DNA from: Variovorax sp. Root411
GTDB taxonomy: Bacteria > Pseudomonadota > Gammaproteobacteria > Burkholderiales > Burkholderiaceae_C
Assembly (NCBI RefSeq): GCF_001425205.1
Contig: NZ_LMDW01000020.1
Location: forward strand, 252,489-316,488
DNA length: 64,000 bases
Direction: 5' to 3'
Shown here: piece by piece, positions 36,880 through 45,195 of the stretch
Layout: each line of letters opens with the position of its first letter
Position numbering within the stretch: position 1 is the first letter of the stretch
Position numbers and translations under genes: made by a program
Notes under the pieces: generated by a model
Seen by the model: the letters and a program-made list of their open reading frames with translations, nothing else
What the model was told of the DNA's origin: nothing
Databases searched by the model: none

Positions 36880-38742
36880 ATGGCTCTCCTTCAGATTTCC
36901 GAACCCGGCCAGGCGCCCGACCCGCATCAGCGCCGCATCGCCGTGGGCATCGACCTTGGCACCACCCATTCGCTGGTGGCCGCGGTGCGCAACGGCGTGG
37001 CTGAATGCCTGCCCGACGACCAGGGCCGCGTGCTGCTGCCTTCAGCGGTGCGCTACCTTGAAGGCGATCGCCGCCAGATCGGCTTCGACGCAGCGGCCGC
37101 GCGCGCGCAGGACCCCGCCAACACCATCACCTCGGTCAAGCGGCTCATGGGCCGCGGTCTCGCCGACATCGCGAACCGCGACGCCATGTCGTACCGCATC
37201 GGCGGTGATGACGGCGGCATGGTGAAGGTGCAGACCTTGGCCGGCGAGAAGTCGCCCGTCGAGATCAGCGCCGAGATCCTGGCCACGCTGCGCTTCCGCG
37301 CCGAAGACACCTTCGACGACGAGCTCTACGGCGCCGTCATCACCGTACCGGCGTATTTCGACGAAGGCCAGCGCCAGGCGACCAAGGACGCCGCGCAGCT
37401 GGCCGGCCTCAACGTGCTGCGACTGATCAGCGAGCCCACCGCCGCCGCCATCGCCTACGGCCTGGACAACGCCAGCGAGGGCGTCTACGCGGTTTACGAC
37501 CTGGGCGGCGGCACCTTCGACATCTCGATCCTGCGGCTCACTCAGGGCGTGTTCGAGGTAATTGCCACGGGCGGCGATTCCGCCCTCGGCGGCGACGACT
37601 ATGACCACGCGCTGGCCGGCTTCGTGCTCGCCCAGACGGGCCTGCACGCCGGCAGCGATGCCGACAAGGCGGCGTTGCTGGTTGCCGCGCGGGCCGCGAA
37701 AGAGGCGCTGACCGATTCGGAATCCACCGTCTTCCGCGCGGAAGTGGCAGGCGCAACCGCCAGCCTCGACCTGACGCGCGAGCAGTTCTACACCGCCACC
37801 CAGCCGCTCACCGACCGCACCATCGCCGCCGTGCGCAAGGCGCTGCGCGACGCGAAGCTCAAGCCCGACGACCTGAAAGGCATCGTGCTGGTCGGCGGGT
37901 CCACCCGCATGCCTCAGGTCCGGCGTGCCGTTGCCGATTTCTTCGGCCGCGATCCGCTGGTCAACCTGAATCCCGACGAGGTCGTGGCGCTCGGTGCTGC
38001 CATCCAGGCCAACCAGCTGGCCGGCAACAACGGTGCGGGTGAGCTGTTGCTGCTCGACGTGATTCCGCTGTCGCTTGGCATCGAGACCATGGGCGGCCTG
38101 GTCGAGCGCATCGTGCCGCGCAACCAGACCATTCCGACTGCGATGGCGCAGGACTTCACGACCTATCAAGATGGTCAGACGGCGATGACGCTGCACGTGG
38201 TGCAGGGCGAGCGCGATCTCGTGTCCGACTGCCGCAGCCTCGCGCGCTTCACGCTGCGCGGCATTCCGCCGATGGTGGCCGGCGCGGCACGCATCCGCGT
38301 GACCTTCACGGTCGATGCCGACGGCCTGCTCAGCGTGAGCGCGAAGGAGCAGGGCAGCGGCGTCGAAGCCAGCGTGGCGGTCAAGCCGTCGTACGGCCTG
38401 TCGGACGACCAGATCGCGACCATGCTGCAGGAAAGCTTCTCCACCGCGCAGCAGGACATGCAGGCCCGCGCGCTCGTGGAAGCACGCGTCGACGCCGACC
38501 GCATGCTGCTCGCCACGCAGAGCGCGCTCGATGCAGACGGCGACCTGTTGAACGTTGAAGAGCGCGCGGTCATCGACGCATCGATGGCGCAGTTGCGCGA
38601 GACCGCCAAGAGCAGCAACGAGGCCGCCGCCATCGAAGCGGCCACCAAGAAGCTGGCCGACGACACCGAGGCCTTCGCCGCCCAGCGCATGAACGCGGGC
38701 ATTGCGCGCGCGCTTGCCGGGCGCAAGGTCGAATCTCTCTAG
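36880..38742 (+). CDS. hscA: Fe-S assembly chaperone HscA
   Basis: Specialised Hsp70 of 620 residues. ATPase motifs are VGIDLGTTHSLVA, YDLGGGTFDISIL and LVGGSTRMPQVR; the substrate domain (LLLLDVIPLSLGIETMGGLVERIVPRN) and helical lid follow. It lacks the long acidic tail of DnaK, as expected for HscA, and starts 5 bp after hscB. Confidence 0.96.
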   Translation: MALLQISEPGQAPDPHQRRIAVGIDLGTTHSLVAAVRNGVAECLPDDQGRVLLPSAVRYLEGDRRQIGFDAAAARAQDPANTITSVKRLMGRGLADIANRDAMSYRIGGDDGGMVKVQTLAGEKSPVEISAEILATLRFRAEDTFDDELYGAVITVPAYFDEGQRQATKDAAQLAGLNVLRLISEPTAAAIAYGLDNASEGVYAVYDLGGGTFDISILRLTQGVFEVIATGGDSALGGDDYDHALAGFVLAQTGLHAGSDADKAALLVAARAAKEALTDSESTVFRAEVAGATASLDLTREQFYTATQPLTDRTIAAVRKALRDAKLKPDDLKGIVLVGGSTRMPQVRRAVADFFGRDPLVNLNPDEVVALGAAIQANQLAGNNGAGELLLLDVIPLSLGIETMGGLVERIVPRNQTIPTAMAQDFTTYQDGQTAMTLHVVQGERDLVSDCRSLARFTLRGIPPMVAGAARIRVTFTVDADGLLSVSAKEQGSGVEASVAVKPSYGLSDDQIATMLQESFSTAQQDMQARALVEARVDADRMLLATQSALDADGDLLNVEERAVIDASMAQLRETAKSSNEAAAIEAATKKLADDTEAFAAQRMNAGIARALAGRKVESL

Positions 38743-38751
38743 AACAACAAC

Positions 38752-39090
38752 ATGCCCACGATCAAGATCTACCCGCATCCCGAGTATTGCCCGCAAGGCG
38801 CCGAGATCACCGCGCCGGCCGGCACCTCGATCTGCGAGGCCCTGCTCGACAACGACATCAACATCGAGCACGCGTGCGAGATGAGCTGCGCCTGCACCAC
38901 CTGCCACGTGATCGTGCGGGAGGGCTTCAACTCGCTCAACGAAGCGGAAGAGGGCGAGGAAGATCTGCTCGACCGTGCCTGGGGGCTGGAGCCGCAGTCG
39001 CGCCTGAGTTGTCAATCGATCCTGGCGCAGGAAAATGTGACTATCGAGATTCCCAAGTACTCGATCAACCACGCCAAAGAGAATCATTGA
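38752..39090 (+). CDS. fdx: ISC-type 2Fe-2S ferredoxin
   Basis: Adrenodoxin-like ferredoxin of 112 residues that supplies electrons for cluster assembly. Ligands are C42, C48 and C51 (HACEMSCACTTCHVIV) and C87 (SRLSCQSI). It is the last gene of the isc set; no iscX follows. Confidence 0.96.
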   Translation: MPTIKIYPHPEYCPQGAEITAPAGTSICEALLDNDINIEHACEMSCACTTCHVIVREGFNSLNEAEEGEEDLLDRAWGLEPQSRLSCQSILAQENVTIEIPKYSINHAKENH

Positions 39091-39102
39091 AAGAGCCAAC
39101 GT

Positions 39103-39810
39103 ATGTCGCGCCAGATCGTCCTCGACACTGAAACCACCGGCCTTTCCGCCGAGAACGGCGACCGCGTCATCGAGCTTGGCTGCGTGGAGCTATTTGCCCG
39201 CAAGCTCACCGGCAATGACCTGCACATCTACTTCAACCCCGAGCGCGAGAGCCATGAGGACGCGCTCAAGGTCCACGGCCTGACGACCGACTTCCTGCGC
39301 GACAAGCCGAAGTTCGCCACGCTGGCCAACGACATCGTCGAATACCTGCGCGATGCCGAGCTGATCATTCACAACGCGGCCTTCGACGTCGGTTTTCTCA
39401 ACAAGGAATTCGAGCGCGCCGGTTTGCCGCTGCTGCGCACCTTCGTCGGCGAAGTGACCGACACGCTGGCCATGGCCAAGCAGGTCTACCCGGGCAAGCG
39501 CAATTCGCTGGATGCGCTGTGCGACCGCTTCGGCGTCGACCGCTCCAACCGCACCTTCCACGGCGCCAAGCTCGACGCGCAGCTGCTGGCGGACGTCTAC
39601 ATCAACCTCACGCGCGGCCAGGATGCGCTGCTGATCGACGTGGCCTCGAGCGAGCCCGCGCAAGGCACCACCGTGGTGGCCATCGACCTGAGCCAGTTCG
39701 ATCTGCCGGTGATCGTGGCGGCCGAGCACGAACTGACCGCGCACGAGGCGGTGTTGGTGCAACTCGACAAATCGAGTGGCGGCCGCACGCTGTTTCGGGA
39801 AAACAGCTGA
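39103..39810 (+). CDS. dnaQ: DNA polymerase III epsilon subunit (proofreading exonuclease)
   Basis: A 235-residue DEDDh 3'-5' exonuclease. Exo I is LDTETTGL with D8 and E10, Exo II is HNAAFDVGFLNKEF, and Exo III is in RTFHGAKLDAQLLADVYINL. The C-terminal part would contact the alpha subunit. It lies 12 bp downstream of fdx and may be read from the isc promoter, an arrangement seen in Comamonadaceae. A tRNA gene follows 76 bp later. Confidence 0.93.
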   Translation: MSRQIVLDTETTGLSAENGDRVIELGCVELFARKLTGNDLHIYFNPERESHEDALKVHGLTTDFLRDKPKFATLANDIVEYLRDAELIIHNAAFDVGFLNKEFERAGLPLLRTFVGEVTDTLAMAKQVYPGKRNSLDALCDRFGVDRSNRTFHGAKLDAQLLADVYINLTRGQDALLIDVASSEPAQGTTVVAIDLSQFDLPVIVAAEHELTAHEAVLVQLDKSSGGRTLFRENS

Positions 39811-39886
39811 AAAGCTATGGCATAATCTGAGGCTTCGCACAACGCGATACGTTTTCAAGGCGCTGAGGTCGAACAGCAGCGTTTCG

Positions 39887-39961
39887 GGGCGGTTAGCTCA
39901 GGGGTAGAGCACAGCATTCACACTGCTGGGGTCGGAGGTTCGAAACCTCCACCGCCCACCA
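39887..39961 (+). tRNA. tRNA-Val (anticodon CAC)
   Basis: Full cloverleaf: acceptor GGGCGGT/ACCGCCC with A discriminator and encoded CCA, a D-arm containing TTAGCTCAGGGGTAGAGC, anticodon stem CAGCA/TGCTG around the loop TTCACAC (anticodon CAC), and T-arm GGAGGTTCGAAACCTCC. A CATAAT box about 60 bp upstream may be its promoter. Confidence 0.96.
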
Positions 39962-39970
39962 AAATCAAAA

Positions 39971-39999
39971 AGCGACCTGGATTTCCAGGTCGCTTTTTT
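39971..39999 (+). terminator. Intrinsic terminator of the tRNA-Val gene
   Basis: Perfect 10-bp stem AGCGACCTGG/CCAGGTCGCT around ATTT, followed by TTTTTT, 9 bp after the tRNA. Confidence 0.9.
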
Positions 40000-40005
40000 G
40001 TTGCG

Positions 40006-40143
40006 CGTTTTCTTCTGGATCCACTGAGCGCCGAACAGGTCGCGGTTCTCCGGAATGCCTGGCGCGCGGCCAATGAGCTGTCGGTCCGCACCGACGGCAA
40101 GTGCAGCCAAGGGCCGTTTGAACTTTCCATGCCGGAGTTCTAG
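40006..40143 (+). other. Open fragment without a start, possible gene remnant
   Basis: After the terminator an open frame reads RFLLDPLSAEQVAVLRNAWRAANELSVRTDGKCSQGPFELSMPEF and stops with TAG at 40141. Composition looks coding, but there is no plausible start codon because the frame runs into the terminator. It may be the tail of a decayed gene. No family recognised. Confidence 0.25.
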
Positions 40144-40167
40144 AACCAATGGGAAAGGAGCGCCACC

Positions 40168-40290
40168 ATGGCCACCCATCCCGACCTTCCGACACCTGTC
40201 ACACCGGATCTGCCCGTCGAGCCCGACGAAGGGCCGAGCACGCCACCCGACGAACCTACCGATCCCGAGCCGCCACCCTCCGTGCATTGA
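40168..40290 (+). CDS. Small proline-rich acidic protein
   Basis: A 40-residue frame beginning MATHPDLPTPVTPDLPVEPD and continuing with repeated Pro/Asp/Glu/Thr units. AAGGAG lies 8 bases before the ATG, a better ribosome-binding site than many genes here. Roughly a third of the residues are proline, so it is probably extended and unstructured. Similar short Pro-rich proteins occur in Burkholderiales, but no function is known to me. It sits 32 bp before the FAD oxidoreductase gene. Confidence 0.55.
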   Translation: MATHPDLPTPVTPDLPVEPDEGPSTPPDEPTDPEPPPSVH

Positions 40291-40322
40291 ATTCCGCGCG
40301 TGGGCCGCGCTAAGCTCGCGCG

Positions 40323-41426
40323 ATGGAAGAAATTGATTGCGCCGTCATCGGCGCCGGTGTGGTGGGGCTGGCAGTGGCGCGCGCCTTGGCGCTCGCCGGC
40401 CGGGAGGTGCTGGTGCTCGAGTCCGAACGTGCCATCGGCACGGGCACGAGTTCGCGCAACAGCGAGGTCATTCATGCGGGCATCTACTACCCAGAGGGCT
40501 CGCTGAAGGCGAAGCTTTGCGTCGAAGGGAAGGAACTGCTGTACGCCTACGCGGCGGAGCGCGGTGTGCCGCATCGGCGCTGCGGCAAGCTCATCGTGGC
40601 GACGTCGCCAGGACAGGCGGACCAGCTCGAAGCCATTCGGGTCAAGGCTGCGGCGAACGGTGTCGGCGACCTGGCGATGATGACCGCGCAGCAGGCCATC
40701 GCGCTGGAGCCGCAACTTCATTGCGTCGCGGCGCTGCATTCGCCGAGCACCGGCATCGTGGACAGCCATGCGCTCATGCTGAGCCTGCTCGGCGACATCG
40801 AGAACTCAGGCGGCATGCTGGCACTGAAATCGCCAATCACGCGCGCCGAATGTGGCGATGGGACTGTCGTCCTGATCGCGGAGGACGGCACGGCGTTGCG
40901 TTGCCGTAGCGTGGTCAATGCGGCAGGTCTCGGCGCGCCGTCGCTGGCACGGCGATTCGAGGGCCTGCCGTCTTCGGCGGTGCCCAAGGAATACTTCGCC
41001 AAGGGCAACTACTTCACCCTGTCGGGCCGGGCGCCGTTCGGGCGCCTCGTCTATCCCGTGCCCGAGCCGGGCGGATTGGGCGTGCACCTCACGATCGACC
41101 TGGGCGGCCAAGCCAAGTTCGGGCCCGACGTGCAGTGGGTGTCCTCGCCTGACGACCTGGTGGTGGACCCCACGCGCGGCGACGATTTCTATGCCGAGGT
41201 GCGCAAGTACTGGCCCGCGCTGCCCGACGGTGCCTTGATCCCGGGCTATGCGGGCATGCGGCCGAAAATCTCTGGCCCGGGCGAGCCGGCGGCGGACTTC
41301 ATGATCGACGGACCCGACTCGCATGGCGTGCAAGGACTGGTCAATCTCTTCGGTATCGAGTCGCCGGGCCTCACGAGCAGCCTGGCCATCGGGCGGCACG
41401 TCGCGCGCCTGCTGGCGGACGAATGA
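40323..41426 (+). CDS. FAD-dependent oxidoreductase, LhgO-like
   Basis: A 367-residue DAO-fold flavoenzyme. The N-terminal dinucleotide motif GAGVVGLAVARALALAG is followed by ESERAIGTGTSSRNSEVIHAGIYYPEGSLKA, a signature shared with L-2-hydroxyglutarate dehydrogenases (LhgO/YgaF). VVNAAGLGAP and FGIESPGLTSSLAIG complete the FAD site. It probably oxidises an L-2-hydroxy acid and passes electrons to the quinone pool; the exact substrate is inferred from the family. Confidence 0.85.
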   Translation: MEEIDCAVIGAGVVGLAVARALALAGREVLVLESERAIGTGTSSRNSEVIHAGIYYPEGSLKAKLCVEGKELLYAYAAERGVPHRRCGKLIVATSPGQADQLEAIRVKAAANGVGDLAMMTAQQAIALEPQLHCVAALHSPSTGIVDSHALMLSLLGDIENSGGMLALKSPITRAECGDGTVVLIAEDGTALRCRSVVNAAGLGAPSLARRFEGLPSSAVPKEYFAKGNYFTLSGRAPFGRLVYPVPEPGGLGVHLTIDLGGQAKFGPDVQWVSSPDDLVVDPTRGDDFYAEVRKYWPALPDGALIPGYAGMRPKISGPGEPAADFMIDGPDSHGVQGLVNLFGIESPGLTSSLAIGRHVARLLADE

Positions 41427-41580
41427 AGCGCGCTCGTGCGCAATGAAGTGGCATCTCGCGCCAAAGTCTGCACATCTGTCGCGCCTGAGGGCCTTTTGTG
41501 CCTGTAACATGACAGGACGCCATCGCTGGCGTGAAAGCCGCCGGCGCGGTGCCGGTGTCATCAATGGAGGAAAGATTCCA

Positions 41581-41877
41581 ATGAGTGCATCCCAAAATCT
41601 TGAAGCAGCGGCCGAAGACATCGCAAGCGACGTGCGCGGCGTGCTGGCAAGCAAGGACCTGGATTCGGTTCCCCACATCAAGGCGCTGCGCCAGCGCATC
41701 GACACCAAGCTGGCCATCGCCCGCGAACTAGCGGCCGAGAAGAGCAAGCTCGCCGCCAAGAAGGCCCGCGAAGCGGCCAATTCCGCCAACGCCTACGCCC
41801 ATGACGAACCATGGCAGATCGCCGGTGCTGCACTGGCTGTCGGCGTGCTGGTGGGCCTATTGCTTGGCCGCCGCTGA
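41581..41877 (+). CDS. DUF883 (YqjD/ElaB-type) membrane-anchored protein
   Basis: A 98-residue protein with a long Lys/Ala/Glu-rich amphipathic helix and one C-terminal membrane segment ending in a glycine-rich pattern (PWQIAGAALAVGVLVGLLLGRR), the DUF883 signature. E. coli relatives sit in the inner membrane and bind ribosomes in stationary phase; that role is only by analogy. It precedes the YqjE/YqjK-like gene by 54 bp, matching the yqjD-yqjE-yqjK order. Confidence 0.88.
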   Translation: MSASQNLEAAAEDIASDVRGVLASKDLDSVPHIKALRQRIDTKLAIARELAAEKSKLAAKKAREAANSANAYAHDEPWQIAGAALAVGVLVGLLLGRR

Positions 41878-41931
41878 CCTGAGCATTCGCCGCCGCAGCA
41901 TCGTTCGCCCAGACATGGCCGGAGCCAGCCC

Positions 41932-42657
41932 ATGAGGCTGTCGTCCCTGTTCGGGCTGAACGCCCGGATTCGGCGGCTGCGCATCGCCGCCGCCGAAGGC
42001 GCGCTGGCGGCTGAAGACCGGGTGCAACTGCTGCACATGGCCTGGGAGGACGAGAAGCAGCGTCTCAAGTTGATGCTCGTTTTCAGTCTGGCCGTGCTGG
42101 GGCTGACCACGGTCACGGTGGCCCTGCTGTCCGTGGCGGTGGTGGTTCATTTCTGGGAAACGCCATATCGCATCACTGCCGCATGGTCCGTGGCGGGCGT
42201 GTGGATCGTGCTCTGGCTGGCGGCCGCCGTCGGCTTGCTGCTGACGTTGCGTAATGCATCCAACGCCTTCGTGCCGGCGCGCCGCGAGTTCGAACGCGAC
42301 TGGGACTGGGTCCAGGACCGCTTCGGGCTGGGCAAGGACCCGGAGCAGGACGAAGGAGCACCGCGCCCTCCACGTCCCGCCACGCGCGAGGAACTGCTGG
42401 CGCGCATGGACCGCCAGCGCCAACGCATCGCGACGATGCAGGGCGGACGCGAGGCGCAGCCGGCAGACGGTTCGGGTTCGGGCGAGGGCGAAGCGCCTCC
42501 GCCCAACGAATCGGCCCCCGCTGCCGCACTGCGCATCGCGCGTGCGCATCCAGTGGCCACCGGCGTTGTTGCCGCCGTTGCTGTGGTGGTGGTCCGGCCG
42601 AAGCGGCTGTTGCGCTGGGCCGCGGTCATCGCGCCAATACTCTGGCGCATGCGCTGA
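41932..42657 (+). CDS. YqjE-type phage-holin-family protein with YqjK-like C-terminus
   Basis: A 241-residue protein. Residues about 1-125 match the phage-holin/YqjE family with two membrane segments (LMLVFSLAVLGLTTVTVALLSVAVVVHF and AAWSVAGVWIVLWLAAAVGLLLTL). After a charged Pro-rich linker the C-terminal part (ARAHPVATGVVAAVAVVVVRPKRLLRWAAVIAPILWRM) resembles YqjK, with RPKR-LLRW and a Trp-Arg end. So two proteins that are separate in E. coli look fused here. Function unknown; probably a membrane stress pair with the DUF883 protein. Confidence 0.75.
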   Translation: MRLSSLFGLNARIRRLRIAAAEGALAAEDRVQLLHMAWEDEKQRLKLMLVFSLAVLGLTTVTVALLSVAVVVHFWETPYRITAAWSVAGVWIVLWLAAAVGLLLTLRNASNAFVPARREFERDWDWVQDRFGLGKDPEQDEGAPRPPRPATREELLARMDRQRQRIATMQGGREAQPADGSGSGEGEAPPPNESAPAAALRIARAHPVATGVVAAVAVVVVRPKRLLRWAAVIAPILWRMR

Positions 42658-42673
42658 ACGAGAAGAACGAAGC

Positions 42674-43753
42674 TCAGGCCTTGCTGCGATCCCGCAGCAG
42701 GGCCTGGGCGGCTTCGCGGACCAGCGCGGGGCCGCGATAGATCAGGCCGGTGTAGATCTGCACCACGTCCGCACCCGCGGCGATCTTGGCCCTGGCATCG
42801 GCACCGCTCAGGATGCCGCCAACACCGATGATCGGAAAGCCCGATCCCAGCGCCGCGCGCAGTTGCGCCACGACGCGGTTGCTGGCCTCGCGCACCGGTG
42901 CACCCGACAGTCCACCTGCTTCCTCGGCATGCGGCAGGCCCTTGACTGCATCGCGCGCGAGCGTTGTGTTGGTGGCGATCACGCCATCCATGCCGTGGCG
43001 CTTCAGCGTGGCGGCAATCACCGCGACCTGGGCCTCGTCGAGATCGGGGGCGATCTTCACGAACAGCGGGGAGCGCTTGTTGTGGCGCGCGGCCAGCGCC
43101 TCGCGCCGTTCGGCGACTGCGCCGAGCAGTGCGTCGAGCGCCTCATCGCTCTGCAGCGTGCGCAGGTTGGCGGTGTTGGGACTCGAGATGTTGATCGTCA
43201 CGTAGTCGGCATGCGGGTACACGCCGTCGAGGCAGAGCAGGTAGTCGTCCACCGCGCGCTCGATCGGCGTGGCGGCGTTCTTGCCGATGTTCAGGCCCAG
43301 CAGCATCGGCGACCTGGCGCCGCTGCCGGCCTTGCGGAAACGCGCCTTCTGCACATTGGCCAGGAAGGCGTCGAGCCCTTCGTTGTTGAAGCCGAGCCGG
43401 TTGATCAGCGCATCGCGCTGCGGCAGCCGGAACACGCGCGGCTTGGGGTTGCCCGGCTGGGCCTTCGGCGTCACCGTGCCGACCTCGACGAATCCGAAGC
43501 CCATGGCGGCGAAGGCATCGATGCAGCGTGCGTTCTTGTCGAGGCCGGCCGCCAGGCCCACGCGGTTCGGAAAGCTCAGGCCGGCGAGCTGGATCGGATC
43601 ATTCACGCGCGGTGCCGAATAGGCGCAGGCCAGCGGCGTGTTCTGGGTGCGTGCCAGGCCGTCCAGCGTGAGTTCGTGGGCGTGCTCGGGGTCGAAACCG
43701 AACAGGAAAGGGCGGGCCAGGCCGTAGAGCGAAGAGGGCATCAGCAGGGGCAT
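42674..43753 (-). CDS. pyrD: Dihydroorotate dehydrogenase (quinone), class 2
   Basis: FMN enzyme of pyrimidine synthesis at the inner membrane, about 359 residues. It has an N-terminal membrane-associating helix (LYGLARPFLFGFDPEHAHELTLDGL), VGLAAGLDKNARCIDAFAAMGFGFVEVGTVTPKAQPGNPKPRVFRLP, the class 2 catalytic Ser region (NISSPNTANLRTLQS) and GVGGILSGADARAKIAAGADVVQIYTGLIY. Start ATG 43753 is chosen; 43741 and an extended start at 43810 are possible. It is divergent from rpiA and convergent with the YqjE-like gene. Confidence 0.95.
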   Translation of the reverse strand: MPLLMPSSLYGLARPFLFGFDPEHAHELTLDGLARTQNTPLACAYSAPRVNDPIQLAGLSFPNRVGLAAGLDKNARCIDAFAAMGFGFVEVGTVTPKAQPGNPKPRVFRLPQRDALINRLGFNNEGLDAFLANVQKARFRKAGSGARSPMLLGLNIGKNAATPIERAVDDYLLCLDGVYPHADYVTINISSPNTANLRTLQSDEALDALLGAVAERREALAARHNKRSPLFVKIAPDLDEAQVAVIAATLKRHGMDGVIATNTTLARDAVKGLPHAEEAGGLSGAPVREASNRVVAQLRAALGSGFPIIGVGGILSGADARAKIAAGADVVQIYTGLIYRGPALVREAAQALLRDRSKA

Positions 43754-43793
43754 CGGATAATTCTGAACTTCTATGAGCCAAGGATTCTCCGCG

Positions 43794-44495
43794 ATGACCG
43801 CACCCGCCACCCCAACCCCTCTTTCTCAGGACGAACTCAAGGCCCAGGTCGGCCTTGCCGCGCTGGCCTATGTGGTCAAGGGCGAGATCGTCGGCGTCGG
43901 CACCGGCTCCACGGTGAACAAGTTCATCGACGCGCTGGCCACCATCAAGGACGAGATCAAGGGCGCCGTCTCCAGTTCGGTAGCCTCGACCGAGCGCCTG
44001 CGGGCACTGGGCATCCCGGTGTTCGACAGCAACGAGGTGGAAGAACTGGCCGTCTACATCGACGGCGCTGACGAAATCGACCACCGCGGCTTCATGGTGA
44101 AGGGCGGCGGCGCCGCGCTCACGCGCGAAAAGATCGTGGCGGCGCAGTCGCGCAAGTTCATCTGCATCGCCGATGCGTCCAAGCTGGTCGATGCGCTGGG
44201 TGCGTTTCCGCTGCCGGTGGAGGTGATTCCGATGGCCGCGCGCCGGGTGATGCGCCAGTTCGCGAGCATGGGCGGCATTGCCCAGGTGCGCGAGAGGGAC
44301 GGCCTGCCGCTGGTTACCGACAATGGTCAGCACATCGTGGACGTGACTGGCCTGCGGATCACCGATCCGCTGGCCTTCGAGTCCGAGGTGAGCCAATGGC
44401 CGGGCGTGGTGACGGTGGGCGTCTTTGCGCACCAGAAAGCCGACGTGTGCCTGCTGGGCACCCCGACGGGCGTGAAGACGATGCAGTTCGCCTGA
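43794..44495 (+). CDS. rpiA: Ribose-5-phosphate isomerase A
   Basis: Converts ribose 5-phosphate and ribulose 5-phosphate. The 233-residue protein has GVGTGSTVNKFIDAL, SSVASTERLRALGIPV, YIDGADEIDHRGFMVKGGGAALTREKIVA, containing the catalytic Asp and Lys of the family, and LVTDNGQHIVDVTG. ATG at 43794 follows AAGGATT by 8 bases; an ATG at 43773 is the alternative. Confidence 0.96.
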   Translation: MTAPATPTPLSQDELKAQVGLAALAYVVKGEIVGVGTGSTVNKFIDALATIKDEIKGAVSSSVASTERLRALGIPVFDSNEVEELAVYIDGADEIDHRGFMVKGGGAALTREKIVAAQSRKFICIADASKLVDALGAFPLPVEVIPMAARRVMRQFASMGGIAQVRERDGLPLVTDNGQHIVDVTGLRITDPLAFESEVSQWPGVVTVGVFAHQKADVCLLGTPTGVKTMQFA

Positions 44496-44523
44496 CGATC
44501 CGCGGCCGCCAGCGCGGCCTGGG

Positions 44524-45165
44524 TCAGAACTTGATGCCGGCCGGGTTGCTCGGGGTCGGTTCGCTCGAGGCGGGCGGCGGCGGGGCGGGCTGCGCAGCCG
44601 GCGCCGCAGGAGTCCGGGCTGCGGGCGCTGCCTGTTGCGCGATCAGTGGCCGCACCAGGCCATTGCGGTAGCCCGCAGGCAGGCTGTTGCTCTTGGGATA
44701 GCCGGCCGCGTCGAGGTACTGCGACCACTCGGCATCCGAGAAGCCCTTGAGCTGCTGCGACCCGATGGTCAGCAGCGGCAGCGAACTCTGACTGCTCAGG
44801 CGCTGCAGCGCCTGGACTTCCTCGTTGCTCTTGACGGTTCGCTCATCGAACGGGATGCCGCGCGTGACGAGCAGCGAGCGGGCTACGCTGCAGGGCCCGC
44901 AATCGTCGCTGCTGTACAGCGTGACGGGGTAGCGCTGCGCCACCTGCCGCAATTCGTACGGCAGGCCAGCGTTGGTGGGCGTGGTGACGCCGCCTTGCGG
45001 CCCCGAAGCCGCTTCGGCGCTGGCGGTCGGGGCGCGGTCCGAGAAGGTGACCTTGCCGTTCTTGTCGACCTGGCGGTAGACAGGCTGTGCCATCGCACCC
45101 GCGGCAACGAGCACAAGGGCGAGGCCGGTCAGGCGATGCAGTGAGAATTTGTAAATCGGATGCAT
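44524..45165 (-). CDS. Exported glutaredoxin-like protein with DUF4124 segment
   Basis: A 213-residue envelope protein. The signal peptide ends near GAMAQ. A DUF4124-like stretch follows (VYRQVDKNGKVTFSDRAPT), then a glutaredoxin/NrdH-like domain from about residue 80 (VTLYSSDDCGPCSVARSLLVTRGIPFDERTVKSNEEVQALQR) with a CGPC redox pair at C89 and C92 and LPLLTIGSQQLKGF. It ends in a Pro/Ala-rich tail. It is probably a periplasmic or membrane-associated thiol protein; the partner is unknown. It is tandem with the oligopeptidase gene 30 bp upstream. Confidence 0.83.
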   Translation of the reverse strand: MHPIYKFSLHRLTGLALVLVAAGAMAQPVYRQVDKNGKVTFSDRAPTASAEAASGPQGGVTTPTNAGLPYELRQVAQRYPVTLYSSDDCGPCSVARSLLVTRGIPFDERTVKSNEEVQALQRLSSQSSLPLLTIGSQQLKGFSDAEWSQYLDAAGYPKSNSLPAGYRNGLVRPLIAQQAAPAARTPAAPAAQPAPPPPASSEPTPSNPAGIKF

Positions 45166-45195
45166 CGCCCGAGTATCGCAAGCTTCAGCGCCGCA

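Noticed and set aside
39837..39886. A second tRNA immediately upstream of tRNA-Val
   Set aside because: No cloverleaf or T-arm (GTTCGA) can be built in this stretch.
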